64,000 nt of DNA, from positions 72,116,372 to 72,180,371 of the forward strand of contig OY970824.1 of NCBI GenBank assembly GCA_963853835.1, given 5' to 3'. Both the position numbers and the translations under genes were made by a program. Source of the stretch: Calendula officinalis. Taxonomy: Eukaryota > Streptophyta > Magnoliopsida > Asterales > Asteraceae. Positions 36,274 through 47,682 of the stretch are shown here, piece after piece (positions within the stretch are counted from its first letter, which is position 1; every line of letters begins with the position of its first letter). Below the pieces are notes generated by a model. That model had not been told where the DNA came from, ran no database searches, and saw only the letters and a list, made by a program, of their open reading frames with translations.

Positions 36274-38954
36274 CTCTTATTTTGTGTCTTGTGCAGGGTG
36301 ACAGAAAGTGGTACTTAGATAGTGGCTGCTCAAGACACATGACAGGCAGTATGGAATACCTTCTCAATTATACTCCAGAGAAGGGTCCTTCTGTCAAGTT
36401 TGGAGATGACTCGGTGGGAAAGACAAGAGGTTATGGTGTGATCAAGGCAGGCAACATAACTTTTAAAAGAGTTGCCTATGTAGAGGGTCTTAAACACAAT
36501 CTGCTCAGTATCAGCCAGATGTGTGATGATGACAATGAAGCTCGATTCAGAAAGGTTGCAGGAATCATCTACAATGATAAAGGGCAGCCTGTACTCATTG
36601 CTAGAAGAGAAAAAGACGTATATGTGGTCAACCTATCTGAAATAGACCCAACTATTCGCGTATGCCTGCTTTCTAAAGTCAAGCCAGAATTACATTGGCT
36701 ATGGCACAAGAAACTCTCTCACATCAATTTTAGAAATATCAACGAGCTCAGTATGAAGAAACTGGTGAGAGGCTTGCCCACAATTACTTATTCAAAAGAT
36801 AAGTTATGCTCAGCATGTGAAATGGGCAAGCAGAAGAAGAGTTCATTCAAATCTAAAGTCAATCATTCCATCAATGAACCTCTTACTATGATACATATGG
36901 ATCTTTTTGGCCCCATCAGCACACCATCTTTGGCCAAAAAGATCTATACTCTAGTCTTAGTTGATGAATTTTCAAGATATACTTGGGTCATCTTCCTCAA
37001 GACTAAGTCAGATGCAACAACAGAAATCATTGCCTTTATAAAAAGAGAGGAACTTCAAAAAGGCAACAAGGTCAAGCAACTTAGAAGTGACCATGGTACT
37101 GAGTTTAAGAACTCAGTATTAGCAGATTTCTGTGAAGAAAAAGGAATCATTCAAAACTTCTCTGCAGCCTACACACCACAACAAAATGGTGTTGTAGAAA
37201 GAAAGAACAGAACACTGATTGAAGCTGCAAGAACTTTATTATGCCATGCTGGACTGGCACTGAGTTTCTGGGCTGAAGCTGTAAACTGTGCAAACTTCAC
37301 TCAGAATAGAGCCACTATAGTCCAAAGACATCTGAAGACTCCATATGAGTTATACAATGGCAAGATTCCTAATGTGGAATATTTCCACATCTTTGGGAGT
37401 AAATGTTTTGTACTCAGTACAAAACAAAATCTCAATAAATTTGCTCCCAAAGCAAATGAAGGTGTGTTCATGGGCTACTCTCCACACTCTAAAGCTTTCA
37501 GAGTGTATATCATCTCAACCAAGATGATTGTAGAATCCATTCATGTCACATTCGATGAAGATCAGAATGAAAATTCTACCTCAGCAAGTGAAGACATAAG
37601 TGGCATAGATATTCTATGCAATCCAGAACACTCCATTGCTGAACAGCCTAAGTTTCATCCACACTTTATTCCTAATAAATTTAATGAAACTGATCAAGTT
37701 CAAACTCAGTATCACTCAAATGAGACTAATACTGAGGTTCCCATAACAGAGGACCTCCATACTGAGTTTCCAACTAATGATCTGAACCACTCTATTTATG
37801 AAGAAGGTGAAACATCCAACACTTCACAAGAATCCACATCAACTCTGCAAAATGAAGATGAACAGCAACCTGCACTGTCTAATACTGATCAGAATTCCAC
37901 TCAGTATCAGACACACAACACACCAAATCAACAAGATATTGTTGATCCTATTTCAAATGCTCCCTTAGGAAACAATTTAAGGGAACACAGAGACCATCCA
38001 CATTCAAACATTATTGGTCCTATTGAAGAAGGTGTCCAAACAAGAAGAAAATTAGAATTTCCAACCCAAGCAACTGCAAACTTTTGTTTCTTCTCAAGTT
38101 TTCTATCTACCATTGAACCAAAGAAAGCTGATGAAGCTTTATTAGATGAAGATTGGGTAGAGGCTATGCAAGAAGAGCTCACAGAGTTTGAAAGAAACAA
38201 AGTTTGGAACTTAGTACCACCTCCTTCTGGCAAAACTATTATTGGTACTAAGTGGGTGTTCAGAAACAAGATGGACAAGGATGGTGTTGTAATCAGAAAC
38301 AAAGCAAGGTTAGTTGCTCAAGGTTACAGGCAAGAAGAAGGCATTGACTATGATGAAACTTTTGCACCAGTTGCAAGAATTGAATCTATTAGGTTGTATC
38401 TTGCATATGCAGCCTTTAAGAACTTCAAAGTTTATCAGATGGATGTCAAAAGTGCTTTTCTAAATGGAAAACTACAAGAAGAAGTTTATGTTAAACAACC
38501 TCCAGATGCAGATTTTGCAGGTTGTAGATTGGACAGAAAGAGCACAAGTGGAGGATGTCAATTCCTAGGTGGAAGACTAGTTGGCTGGTCATCCAAGAAA
38601 CAAAATTCGGTAGCAACTTCCACAGCAGAAGCAGAATATGTTGCTGCAGGAAGTTGTTGTGCTCAATTATTATGGATGTAGTATCAACTCTTAGACTATG
38701 GGTTCAACTTTCATAAGACTCCTATTCATTGTGATAACAAGAGTGCTATTGCTATCACAGAGAACCCAGTCTATCACTCCAAAACCAAGCACATTGATAT
38801 CAGACACCACTTTATTCGAGATAATGTGGAAAAAGGTAAGGTTGAAGTAGATTATGTACCCACAAATGAACAATTGGCTGATGTATTTACTAAAACTCTT
38901 CCTGAGGAAAGGTTTATGTATCTACTAGGGCAATTAGGTATGTTGAATCCTTAA
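36274..38954 (+). pseudogene. Pol of Copia B: protease, integrase, partial RT, RNase H
   Basis: Pol is in the -1 frame relative to gag and open from 36264. Protease active site is in WYLDSGCSRHMTG (about 36310). The integrase zinc region (LWHKKLSHINFRN ... CSACEMGKQ) is followed by DDE residues in IHMDLFGP, RSDHGTEF and QQNGVVERKNRTLIEA. RT has only the fingers (WVEAMQEELTEF, GTKWVFRNK, ARLVAQGY, YQMDVKSAFLNG); at about 38505 it jumps from YVKQPP straight to the RNase H motif DADFAGCRLDRKSTSGG. About 0.7 kb, including YVDD, is missing. A TAG at 38679-38681 interrupts RNase H; the frame goes on through NKSAIAITENP, HSKTKHIDIRHHFIRD and EQLADVFTKTLP to TAA at 38952-38954. Confidence 0.9.
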
Positions 38955-38982
38955 TCTTTATTAAATTTCTTTAAAACTGAGC

Positions 38983-39030
38983 ACTCAGTATCACTCCTGT
39001 TGATACTGACCACTCAGTATCACTTGTCTG
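38983..39030 (+). repeat. CTCAGTATC cluster between pol and env-like gene, Copia B
   Basis: CACTCAGTATCAC occurs twice within about 45 bp, with GATACTGACC between them. It is the non-coding counterpart of the array at 31627-31888 in element A, though smaller and farther (about 265 bp) from the TATA box. Confidence 0.7.
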
Positions 39031-39291
39031 TTATCATCAAAATTTAAAATTTTTTATTTTTTCATTAATTTCAAGAGTAAATTAATTGTTTTTATATTTT
39101 TTTCAAATTTTTTTAAATTAATTTTTTTTTACTCACTCGGTATTGGGGTATGACGGCTCTTACACCGAGCTTTATCCTCATACTGCTCAAACGGTAACCT
39201 TTCTTAATAAGAAAGTTACCGTTGGCAGAAGATAAGGCAGTCAAATCAGCCGTTTTTACTTCCCAATACCTTAATTATCTTTCAAATCTCC

Positions 39292-39299
39292 TATAAATA
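39292..39299 (+). promoter_or_regulatory. TATA box of a putative internal promoter for the env-like gene, Copia B
   Basis: TATAAATA starts 130 bp before the env-like ATG (39422). The intervening DNA is pyrimidine-rich like a plant leader (CAATCCTCTCTGCGATTAAC, AATCAAAATCACAG before ATG). Upstream of the box the DNA is AT-rich and non-coding. Confidence 0.55.
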
Positions 39300-39421
39300 A
39301 CCGTTTATTTTTACTTCAATTTTTTTTTAACTGTTATTTCTTTCTTTCATTTTCAATCCTCTCTGCGATTAACGATTTCACTTTCTCTTAGCAAGCAAAT
39401 TCTTTCAAATCAAAATCACAG

Positions 39422-42400
39422 ATGGCGAATTACACTTTTGTTGCTCCAGAAGTTCAATCGGAAATCCAATTCCGAAATAATGAAGTACCCAGGTTTGCGA
39501 GGAACAACATCACAGCAAATTTCAATATTCCTCAAGCTTGGGTATGCCAAGAATTCACGAACATCGTCACTTTTATGAAGCATTGCCCAATTGCTCGTGC
39601 ACTGACATTATCTCCTCGACCAATCTACCCAGAAATGTTATGCGAGTTTTGGTACTCTGCTACACTCGATTCTCCAGATATGATTGCTGGGTGGGTAATT
39701 AGAGATCAAAGAAGGGCATTTGTTTCTACTGCAATCATTCGTGAAGCACTGAGACTTCCCGCCCAAGCTCAGTATGACCCATTTGTTGATAGATCAGAGG
39801 CACGCTCTGTACTGCCTTTTCTGGGTCGAAGAGGAACAACGGGCACAATCAAAAGAAATGAATTTGGTCCTATGTGGGGTATTCTCATCACAACAATAAT
39901 TCGATGTATGACCCACAAGACGGGAGCTTTGGACCAAATAAACGAATTTGGGATGCAAATAGTACATGCTCTGTACTATGGAAGAAACATTGATTTTGCT
40001 CGCCTAATCTTCAATGAATTAGCTACTCTGGTCCGAGCAAACACAAGGGAATGCAATGTCCCTTTCTGCAGATTTCTATCACTCATATTTCAACACTCAA
40101 TGCCCACACACATTTATGATGAATTTCACAGCCCAGGAGTTGATCTTCCTCCACTCAGTGAGAAGATTTTCTTTTACAGACCAAGAGAAGGAGAACCTCT
40201 TCTAAGTCCTCCTATGTGGGCCATTGTTCAAGAACACATTGATGATGTAGAACACATGTCTGATACTGAGTCAGACAATGATGATGATGATGATAATGAT
40301 GATGATAGTGGTAATGGAGCACAGGCTGGTCCAGATATTGAGATGCAGGATGTTTCACAAGTTCAAGAACCGACTCAACAACATATCTCTCCACCTGCAC
40401 ATGATCTTGCTGCTCCTCTTTTTGAAAACATTCTTGAAACTGAGTCCTCAGAAGACACACCACTGGTCCTTCGAAGAAGAAGAAGGAATGTTTCTCCTAT
40501 CATTATGGGCAACTTATCATCTGAGGAGGTGCAGCCTGCAAATGTTCCATCATTAACTGCATCTATTCAAGCCCAAAGCTTTATTGCAGCCACCGCTGAC
40601 CTTCCAGGTCCAGAACAAGCTCCACCTGCTCAACCAATTGAGGAACCTCATGTTCCTCTTGATGTGGAGATTCAATATGCACAAACTACAATGGAAGGTG
40701 CTCAGCATAACATAGAGGTCGGTATTGAAGATGTTGGTGCTGCACATCAACAAACACATGATCCTGCACCGACCTCTGCAGATGCTCGAAGGGAATCTGA
40801 CAGAGTCTCAGGTATGAATTTCTAAAAAGCCTTAAACTTATATATATATATTTCATTCCCAAATAGAGACTAAGTATTGGCCAGTACCAACTCAATACTG
40901 ACCAAAGTCTCAAACGATCTTTCAAATATATATCCTCTTATGGCCAACATAGCTAGCCCACTGCTGCTATGCAAAATTCATATACTGAGCACACTAAATT
41001 GATCATTGTCAGTCTACAGTTGTCTCAACATTTAAAGAGACAATGGTGGTTGATGTCATACTGACACCCACTGGTGCTGCTTGCATAATGTCCAACTTAT
41101 TTTTGAGTTGGGTAGCATCATTCAAGAAATGATCCCAAACCCTTAAGCCACAAAATCTAAAAATATCCAATGGGGTTTAGCCACATTTCTGTTATCACTC
41201 TCATACCGAGTGATAAACATTGAAAATAACAAGAAGCACATCCCAGGCTTCGAATTCCCACACCCAAACCTTTTAGTAAATGTGACTTATCCTATACTGA
41301 GCTACTTAAATTTTCACACTCACCTTTACTAAAATCTTCTTACACATGCTATGCACAAGTCCACAATATTTCATCCTATACCAGATGAAATACAGACTTC
41401 ACAAACTCTGTTTATATGATTGTAGAATTAAACAACACCACAATTCTATTTGATAAACCTCTCTTTCTAACCAGTTTTACATTTTTGTTTCTTTAGCACC
41501 AACTGTGCAGGGTATTCAGGCATCTCAAGCTGCAGCAGACCAAGTGACTCTGCAAGCAATCATGCAGCACATTCTGGCCATCCAACAAACTCAAAATGTA
41601 ATACTAGCCAGAATGGACAAGATGAGTGGTGATATTGATCTAATAAAACAGTCAGTATCACTCCTTCAACAACCACAGCAGCCTCCACAAACTCCACCAG
41701 GTTCACATGGTGACCACAATGAAGAAGGAGAAGGAGAAGGAGGTGCTGGTGATACTGATGCTGCAACTGAGCCCATGCCCTCCCCTACTCTTGAACAACC
41801 TGAAGGGGACATGGGTGGTGATACTGATCCTCTTCCCTCCTCATCAAATGATAACAAAAAGGGGGAGAAGAGACAAAGAGATACTGAGGTTGATCAAACT
41901 GAGCCTTCTGCTCAGGGGGAGAAAAGAAGAAGATTGAATGAAGATCAACCTCCACAACAACAACATCATCAAAGCCCTCATACTGAGCCATTTCGCATTC
42001 AGTATGAGAGAAGAAGACAAAGAACAAGGTCAGAATTACAAGTTCAAGACCCACTTGAGCCATCTGCTCAGGGGGAGACTCATACTGACCAACCATAGCA
42101 AACTTTTGAAGAGAATAATTTACAAATTGTGGTCTATAGGCCTTTCATCTGGCCTATTGCTGATGATGAAGATGAAGAACCAGATTTAGTAAACTATGCA
42201 CTAAATCTGGTAGAACAAGAAAGTTCTTCATCATCATCCTCGGATGATGAAGAACCAGAAAATCTGGTGATTAGAAGAAGGAGTTCCTTATCAAGAAGAC
42301 CTATCAATGCTGTTCTCACTTCTTCTGAATCAAGTGAGGAATCTGCTCCTCTGGTAACAAGACAAAGAAGACCTGTTCTTACAAGGGACAGTGATACCGA

Positions 42401-43298
42401 GCAGGCTCCAAGACTGACTCCTCAACAACTCTGGGCAGAACAAGAAAGATTTTTATATGAGCAAGAGTTGGGAGTCAAAACTGAACCAGAATCTGACCCA
42501 GATACTGATACTCCTGGTCCTTCACATAGAATCTCAAGAAAGGGTCCAGACCATATTCAACATTATTGGAATATGGTTGCTGCTAGGACTCAGTATAAGG
42601 AACAAAGAAAGGAGTTCTTGAGGACCAAAACATTTCAAAATGTAAGGGGGATACATTGGTTAAATCTGGATGTTAATAAAGTAAAAGTGAAGCTCAAAGA
42701 AGGAAGAATTACTATCACTTGTACTGGCTTAACCAGTCCCCCCATGAAGATATTTATTCATGACATTCAAAGAATTGGTCTTCAAGACTGGGTGAAGATC
42801 ACAAGACTGATCAAAGAGCTTCCAAAGAAATCAACCTATGATCAAATAGTCTTGGATGAGATCTGTGTTGTAGCTGCAGTATGTTATGAGAAGGACTTAC
42901 TTCATGAAATAGAGTACAGAACACTCAGTGTGATGACTGAGGCTTACTCAAACAACAGACCAGAATGCCTCCATACATACAAGTATCTTAGAAAGTACCC
43001 TCTTCCTCCTAACCTTGTATTTCAGGATCAAAAGAGTGTCATATATCCAACTTCTGGATATACGTATACTGACTCAGAGGATAGAGAGTGCTTCATTTCT
43101 GAAGAAGATCTACCAAAAGCTCAAATCAGTCACCTTGTTGGACTGAAATGGATGATCACCAAGAAAGAAGACTCTTGGTTCAGAAAGAAGATTGTTGCAG
43201 TACTGAATAGCAGAAGGGATGAACTCAAAAGTAGAGAAGAGTTTGTCCACATCAAACAAGAAGTCTTCTATGAGAATGAAGCCATCAACAGGAAATGA
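39422..43298 (+). pseudogene. Env-like ORF of Copia B with a probable intron
   Basis: ATG 39422 opens MANYTFVAPEVQSEIQFRNN. Exon 1 (39422-40811) holds the globular N-terminal domain (TFMKHCPIARAL, MLCEFWYSAT, FGPMWGILITTIIRCMTHKT, MQIVHALYYGRNIDFARL), then an acidic Asp run and a Pro/Gln-rich part. A 685-bp interval (40812-41496) with GTATGA donor and TTTCTTTAG acceptor joins exon 2 in the correct phase. Exon 2 (41497-43298) has a predicted helix (ILAIQQTQNVILARMDKMSG), Pro/Gln and Ser/Asp/Glu tracts and a basic C-terminal domain (VKITRLIKELPKKSTYDQIV). An in-frame TAG at 42096-42098 interrupts exon 2. It is the positional equivalent of 27947-31391. Function unknown; no membrane segment seen. 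Confidence 0.7.
40812..41496 (+). other. Probable intron in the env-like gene of Copia B
   Basis: Begins GTATGAATTT after TCTCAG and ends TTTTTGTTTCTTTAG before CACCAACTG, a textbook plant 3' splice site with a polypyrimidine tract. It is phase 1 and restores the frame; unspliced, the frame stops at 40823-40825. The interval is AT-rich with many stops in all frames and includes motif copies such as ATACTGAGC. Confidence 0.6.
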
Positions 43299-43369
43299 AG
43301 AAGAAGATATTGTTACCTATGCTGTTGTAATTTTTGTTTATCTCTTTGTAAATTGTTTTGTTATCATTA

Positions 43370-43382
43370 GATAGGGGGAGAT
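43370..43382 (+). other. Polypurine tract of Copia B
   Basis: AGATAGGGGGAGAT-type purine run directly before the 3' LTR. Confidence 0.85.
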
Positions 43383-43878
43383 TGTTAAGGCAAAAAGCCT
43401 TGCCCCTTTAGATCTTAAGATAACAAAACAACCTAGACTAGCTTTGATTAATATGTAGAATAATATAGCTAAGTTTAGGTCTGATACTGAGTGATCAGTA
43501 TTGGAACTCAGTATCAGTACTCAGTATCAGATAGTGATACTGAGTAGAAGGACTGAGTGATACTCAGTATAGTAACGGACTAAGATCAAATCCCTTGATC
43601 TTAGTCATTTTCCTTACTTAGTCCTTCGGTTACTCCTTTGCTCATTATGTAAGATCTCTATAACATTATAAATAGAGATCATCTTGCAAAGGAGTACTTA
43701 CCAATTTACTTTACACATTCACATCTTTTGTAATTGATCAGTGGTATTGCTTTTCCGCAGCATACCACACTTAGTGGATTTATACATTGACTATATTCTT
43801 GTGTTATCACTCTAATATTTCTCTAAGTATAATAATCTATCAATTAACATTATAAACCAGGGTTGTTGTGACCTAACA
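43383..43878 (+). repeat. 3' LTR of Copia B
   Basis: 496 bp, two differences from the 5' LTR by eye (CATATTGC/CATCTTGC and CACAATTAG/CACACTTAG). Confidence 0.95.
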
Positions 43879-43883
43879 CATAG

Positions 43884-44986
43884 ACCTCTTCTTCAATTTT
43901 CCCATAAAGGAATGCACTCTTCACATCCATTTGATAGACTTTGAACTTTTTGAATGAAGCATATGCTAGGAATATTCTTATTGCTTCAATTCTAGCAACA
44001 GGAGCATATACTTCATCATAGTCTATTCCTTCTTCTTGAGTGTATCCTTGGGCTACAAGTCTGGCTTTGTTCTTGATCACTATACCTCTTTCATCTTTCT
44101 TGTTTCTAAAGATCCATCTTGTTCCAATGGCTCTTTTTCCTTTGGGTAGAGGTACAAGTATCCAAACAGCTTGTAACTTGAATTGAAGGAGTTCTTCTTG
44201 CATTGCTTCAATCCAGTTTGAGTCCTTCATTGCTTGTTGGATCTTCTTTGGTTCATCCTGAGACAAAAAGCATTCAAACATACATTCATTAGCAATTAAA
44301 CTTATGTTACACATGTTTGCAGTTAAGCTTTTATTTAATTTGCTTCTTGTTTGCAGTGGTGAGTTAACATCACTTAAAACAAAGTCTAAAGGATGGTTCT
44401 TCTGAGTCCTTGTAGTTGTAGCTTTATCAACCACTAGTTGATTTTCAAGATTGGACTCATTTGTCTCAGGCAGTTGCTCCTCTAGTGTTCCTTCATTGTC
44501 ATTGATGTTTGGTTCATCATCGTCTAGGTCAGAGTTACTACTGAGGCTATCTTCATTGAGATCAGTAGTATTGTTGTTGTTACTGGGATCAGTAGTATCT
44601 TGAGAATCTAGGTTATTGCTAGGACCAGTAGTATTTTGAGTACTATTACTGGTACCAGTAGTATTTGAATTACTACTGTCCTCATTCTCAGAGTTACTAC
44701 TGGTTCCAGAATTTGAGTTATTACTGTCCTCAGTATTAACTATGGGAGCAGTATCAACTATTATGTATCTCATCTCTTCTTGACCAGTATTAACAGATGA
44801 TGTTCCTTCCTTTTGAGTATGACAATTTGAATCACCTGCATTTAAATTCATGTTAGAATTAAAGGATTTTGTTAGATTGTCTATATTAAATAGCCAATCT
44901 GGACCATTTCCTTGTTCATTAGGAACATTTTCATTAAAGGATACATTGATGCTTTCTTCAATTATCCTTAGTCTTTTGTTGAACAC
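43884..44986 (-). pseudogene. Integrase tail, linker and RT fingers of Copia A
   Basis: Between the two nested elements. It reads out of the integrase end (NKRLRIIEESINVSFNE) through a long Asn/Ser/Thr-rich linker (residues about 60-150) that is largely written in TACTACTG and CAGTAGTA motifs, then RT: WIEAMQEELLQF, GTRWIFRNKKDERG, ARLVAQGYTQEEGIDYDEVY, PVARIEAIRIFLA and YQMDVKSAFLYGKIEEEVYV. There is no internal stop. The frame is cut at 43883 by element B and picks up again at 33105. Confidence 0.9.
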
Positions 44987-47682
44987 TGTAACACCGCAAA
45001 ATTTAGAAAGTTTTTTTTTTTTTAAATGCCCGGAGGCGATTAGGTTATTCTCTAGGTCAGTTTAGTTTATCTTAGTTTAGTTTAGTTTACAAACAAGGTC
45101 CCACAATAAGCTTCCAAAATGAACATTACTTAAACAATATAAAAACGGTGTCACTTAACGACATGGCTCGATTTACAAAACATATCCAATTGAGCTTGGT
45201 CACTCATTCCGTCCAAAGCACCGATCAACCTGAAAAGATTCAACGAGGGAGGGATTAGCACAAAGCTAAGTGAATGAACATAATCTACAAATTCTGTAAA
45301 GCACAACAAGCTAGCATAAACATCTCTTCGAAGAACCACCTAACCACTACACTTAATCACATAAACGCGGAAGTTATAAAACATCTCCGGTTGGGAATTC
45401 ACTTGAACACGGAAGTTATAAAACATCTCCGGTTCGTTCGAGAAGATCGGGGTCCTGCCGGAGCCTTAAACCATGGTCGGCCAAAACCACGGTAACCGAT
45501 AGCGTTTCGTATCCAACACCAGGGCAACTCCCTCCCCTTAACCATGCAACAAATACAGGTAAGGTCGGATACCCTATTAGTCGATACCCGATGCCCAGCC
45601 GTTCTCCTTCCGACAATGACTTCTCAAACTTTAGTCACCAAGTCAAGCCGAGTCGTTGCCACAAATCAAGCAAGGTCTCTTCACATAAGTGCACATAATC
45701 ATGTATGGTATTCCCTAACACTAGGCATACATAACGAAACGACTAGCTACGAATACACCGTGAAAACACCACGAAAGAGTTCCCAGACGCGAACTACAGT
45801 TCGCGTTCGCGAACTCAAGTTCGCGTCGGGAACTGAAACGCGACCGAGTTCGCGACTAATCCCCATTTTCTCTGTAAGCACTTCGCGATCGGGAACGGGA
45901 GTTCGCGACGCGAACTCCCCACGTCTGGTAACTTCCTGCATTTTTACCAAGTATGCATATACCGAACCAATTGAAACCGAACACAAGTTGGAGGTTAAAT
46001 CCACTCACCGTTACTTCCACTTGTCGAACTCAGAGGTCTAATGTTTCTGAGTCACGATCCCGATTCATGTACACCAAAGGAATACCGAATTAGTATATAA
46101 TTCCATCAAATTATAAACAATGTTAAATATACATTTTACACTAACGCTTGCACTAACTAGATAACCAAACACTCAAATCATCATATGAACATGCCATGAC
46201 CATTTACACTTACATAACAAGTCAACTAGTCATTTGCAAGTCTTACATTCAAACGGGTCAAACCGGATTATTAAAACAATAATGCACTCTACAACTACAA
46301 TCATGTCAACAACTTACAAATCACCAAATTATGTAATTATCATGTTGTTGTCATTCATAAACCAAGTCAATCCATACTAAAATACATTTAGTCAAACTTT
46401 CACTATATTTGCCCAAACGGGTCAAAACAACATTTTTAACTTCAACACTTCCAAGCACAACTATAATTGCTATAATCATACCATTTAACAATTAATAACT
46501 AACTAGTTATTTTAACAAGATCAAAACTCCATCCTAGATCATTATTAACCACCAATTTCACTAGTTCATGAAATCTCCCAATAACCATCCAAACACCACC
46601 CAAGCTCAATCATTTAGCACACATTCATCACAACTAACAAGTCATAACCAATTAAACAATTCATCAAGTTCATGACTACCAAAAAGCCAAGAATTTTACT
46701 TCTAAATTTCCTAGTTCATCTTTTCGCCCAATTAGCCAAACACTAGTTAGTTTACTTATCAAAATCCACCAATACTTGGTTTTAAACATACAAAACTTAC
46801 CAAACATGTTTCCTTAACATAATGAACAATTCCAAGCATTCAAACCACAAGAAATCCAAGGTTTGTCAAAACCCACATAACCTACTTTTAACATAAACAC
46901 CCTAACTTGTACATCTTGCTAAAATAGTTGTACCTTGTGCTAAATTACTTGTACATATATAACAATACATGTCAAACTTAGTATAAACACTTAACATACC
47001 ATCTAACACAAAAGTCACCAACCAAAACTCAAGAACACATGCACCCTAATTTATCAACTATCATGGAATCGAAAATGAACACATATAGGTTGAAGCTTAC
47101 CTCAAGAGCTACTCAAAAACGTGTTCGGATTAAAGATTGGCCAAGAAACAAGCTATGGATCTTCAAGATAACTCAAGAATAAGAAATGGGTTTTCTTCTT
47201 TTAGAGAGAGAGAGATGGGGAGATAACATAGAGAGAGAAAGAGAGATATGGAGGAAGATGGAAATGAAAAGGAAAGAATGGGTGAAAAGGGAGAAAGGGG
47301 TTGCCCCCTCCCCATGCCTGCCGAAGCAACACCAAAAGGGGGGCCCCACATAGCTTTTTGTCTTTTTACATCTTTTAACAATACAATCTAAAAGTCCCTT
47401 TCGTAGTTAATTTATTTAAAATACCAAACGGGTTCCAATTTTAAAAACGAAAGTATATTCGGAGACGATATTAAAAGGAGAATCCAAAGATATAAAAATC
47501 ACATTTTCATTTAAACGTTTCAGAAAACAGATATTTTAATCCCTTGATTAAAATATCACAAATGACAAAAAGTCAAACAATTCATTTAACACTTAATAAA
47601 TTTATTCCATATATGGTCAAATATATATTTATCAAATATCATTATATGCCTAAAACAACTAGGCCGGTTTTAGGATGTTACA
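44987..47682 (-). repeat. Full 3' LTR of the Ty3-like element (2.7 kb)
   Basis: About 2,696 bp. Contains a CpG-dense block at 45783-45928, a GA-rich AGAGAGAGAGA stretch near 47205-47255, and near its 3' end (minus strand) TTCACTTAGCTTTGTGCTAA, similar to the solo LTR. Small open frames in it have no recognisable domain. Confidence 0.8.

Larger units (their letters stand above)
33106..43878 (+). mobile_element. Copia element B, SIRE/Maximus type, nested in element A
   Basis: LTRs of 496 bp (33106-33601, 43383-43878) begin TGTTAAGGCAAAAAGCC and end GTGACCTAACA; the exact duplication CATAG stands at 33101-33105 and 43879-43883. I count two differences between the LTRs, so it is a very young insertion. 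Order: gag, protease, integrase, truncated RT, RNase H, env-like gene. The RT palm including its YVDD is deleted, so B could move only with proteins from another copy. Orientation is opposite to element A. Confidence 0.95.

Noticed and set aside
45274..46041. Small plus-strand proteins in the Ty3-like LTR
   Set aside because: They lie inside a 2.7-kb LTR, match no family I know, and overlap the CpG-dense repeat block.
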